The notes under the pieces were generated by a model. It saw only the letters and a list, made by a program, of their open reading frames with translations, made no database searches and was not told where the DNA came from. A stretch of 5,612 bases of DNA from Bacteroides sp. (GTDB lineage: Bacteria > Bacteroidota > Bacteroidia > Bacteroidales > Bacteroidaceae), in NCBI GenBank assembly GCA_030152865.1, contig JASLIW010000032.1:1-5612 (forward strand), read 5' to 3'. This document shows, one piece after another, positions 5,236 to 5,612 of the stretch (positions are counted from its first letter, which is position 1; every line of letters starts with the position of its first letter). Position numbers and translations under genes: made by a program.

Positions 5236-5506
5236 GTTTGTGTTCGTATTTCCACCCTGCCAAAAAATATTTGTACCCTGCACGAGGCATACTCTGTCCC
5301 TGAAAGAGCCGTGTTGGATCAGGACCCGAGCAAACTCAGCCCAGCTGTGAGCTTAGTCCTCAAAACTCCCTATATAATAAGGAGAAGAAAACGAGTAGTA
5401 TTCTGGATCTATAAAAAGCTAATAAAAAAGATTTATAGCTAAAACTGTGATAGTAAGGCAGGTGTAATAAAACTGCACTAAAACTCACAAATAAAAGCCG
5501 CAATAG
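5236..5506. other. Intergenic region of about 270 bp without a convincing gene
   Basis: After the PCMD terminator comes the 21-bp phased repeat, then a relatively GC-rich stretch (about 5282-5360) that could fold: GTCC-C-TGA at 5296-5303 pairs with TCAGGAC around 5329-5335, and CTCA with TGAG around 5345-5350. From about 5361 the DNA is AT-rich, with an inverted repeat CTATAAA / TTTATAG at 5409-5415 and 5432-5438. A plus-strand frame is open from 5215 to 5442 but has no ATG and resembles no known protein. A minus-strand frame at 5360-5599 also looks spurious. Confidence 0.5.
5247..5303. repeat. Short tandem-phased repeat with 21-22 bp period
   Basis: TATTTCCACCCTGC (5247-5260) and TATTTGTACCCTGC (5268-5281) agree at 12 of 14 bases and are exactly 21 bp apart. 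A weaker third copy, TACTCTGTCCCTGA, is at 5290-5303, 22 bp further on, sharing the CCCTG core. The period of two DNA turns suits a protein-binding array. A dispersed genomic repeat is the other option. Confidence 0.5.
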
Positions 5507-5538
5507 CTTGGAGCGTATAGATAAATCCCTTACTTTTG
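5507..5538 (+). promoter_or_regulatory. Strong Bacteroidota-type promoter reading off the right edge
   Basis: CTTG (5507-5510) is followed after 20 bp by TACTTTTG (5531-5538), an exact TAnnTTTG, itself followed by CACC as often seen at highly expressed genes of this phylum. Transcription would begin near 5542. A 7-bp hairpin, GCTTTGT / ACAAAGC (5544-5550 with 5558-5564), would sit at the 5' end of the RNA. Confidence 0.68.
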
Positions 5539-5597
5539 CACCCGCTTTGTAAGAGTAACAAAGCCTAGACAAACTGACATATTGAATCCGTGTTTCC

Positions 5598-5612
5598 ATG
5601 AGGAGGAAAGTA
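5598..5612 (+). CDS. Possible start of a gene cut by the right edge
   Basis: An ATG at 5598 begins a frame (MRRKV) that is open to the last base, about 55 nt downstream of the predicted transcription start at 5542. However, the bases after it read AGGAGG (5601-5606), a perfect Shine-Dalgarno sequence, so the true start may lie just outside the window. Five codons are too few for any identification. Confidence 0.25.

Noticed and set aside
5186..5290. Minus-strand 34-codon frame starting at 5290 across the phased repeat
   Set aside because: It reads through the PCMD terminator stem and lacks a promoter; the peptide's internal similarity simply reflects the 21-bp DNA repeat.
5247..5303. CRISPR array
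   Set aside because: Repeats are only 14 bp, degenerate, with 7-8 bp between them; far from CRISPR repeat and spacer sizes.
5215..5442. Plus-strand frame open for about 75 codons
   Set aside because: It has no ATG, begins inside the PCMD terminator, and the phased repeat within it explains part of its openness. A gene remnant cannot be excluded.
5360..5599. 79-codon minus-strand frame
   Set aside because: It runs antisense through the best promoter in the window, is biased to Leu/Ser/Tyr/Arg as AT-rich non-coding DNA gives, and has no recognised family.

Overview
The window looks like a chromosomal segment of a Bacteroidota bacterium, most likely of the order Bacteroidales. A Porphyromonas-like genome is a plausible guess that cannot be proven from the sequence. 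Four things point this way. Several upstream regions carry the Bacteroidota-type -7 promoter box TAnnTTTG. Translation starts mostly lack a Shine-Dalgarno sequence and are preceded by A/T-rich leaders. Two exported proteins have predicted signal-peptidase I sites that leave Gln at +1, a recognised habit of this phylum. The protein families (TPR plus PD40 envelope protein, PCMD-domain protein, SPOR lipoprotein) are also typical. No rRNA or tRNA gene, CRISPR array, transposase or phage module was seen.

Layout. (1) Positions 1-1214, minus strand: a secreted TPR/PD40 protein whose 3' end runs off the left edge. It is divergent from (2) ttcA at 1391-2137, a PP-loop tRNA thiolase of the 4Fe-4S TtcA family with all expected motifs. 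(3) A 14-bp hairpin at 2146-2177 has an A tract on one side and a T tract on the other, and ends both ttcA and the convergent operon. (4) That minus-strand operon (3065 to 2202) encodes a YtxH-type small membrane protein, a two-helix holin-superfamily-III-like (YqjE-like) protein and a small helical protein of unknown function; the last two genes overlap by one base. (5) A 356-bp AT-rich intergenic region holds a candidate promoter for (6) a SPOR-domain lipoprotein at 3422-3946, which ends in a strong terminator with a C(UUCG)G loop. (7) A promoter and terminator-like leader hairpin at 4024-4086 precede (8) a secreted PCMD-domain protein at 4194-5183, which has its own terminator. (9) About 360 bp without a convincing complete gene follow. 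They contain short 21-22 bp period repeats, then a very good Bacteroidota promoter at 5507-5538 whose predicted transcript begins with a hairpin and leads off the right edge.

How it fits together: most genes concern the cell envelope (secreted TPR/PD40 protein, three small membrane-associated proteins, peptidoglycan-binding lipoprotein, exported PCMD protein), with one tRNA-modification gene among them. Each transcription unit is bounded by its own promoter and terminator, so the window reads as independent housekeeping or envelope units rather than one pathway or a mobile island. The two most interesting items are the small membrane-protein operon, which parallels E. coli yqjD-yqjE-yqjK in architecture, and the leader in front of the PCMD gene, which appears to start with a terminator and could be an attenuator or a short RNA.
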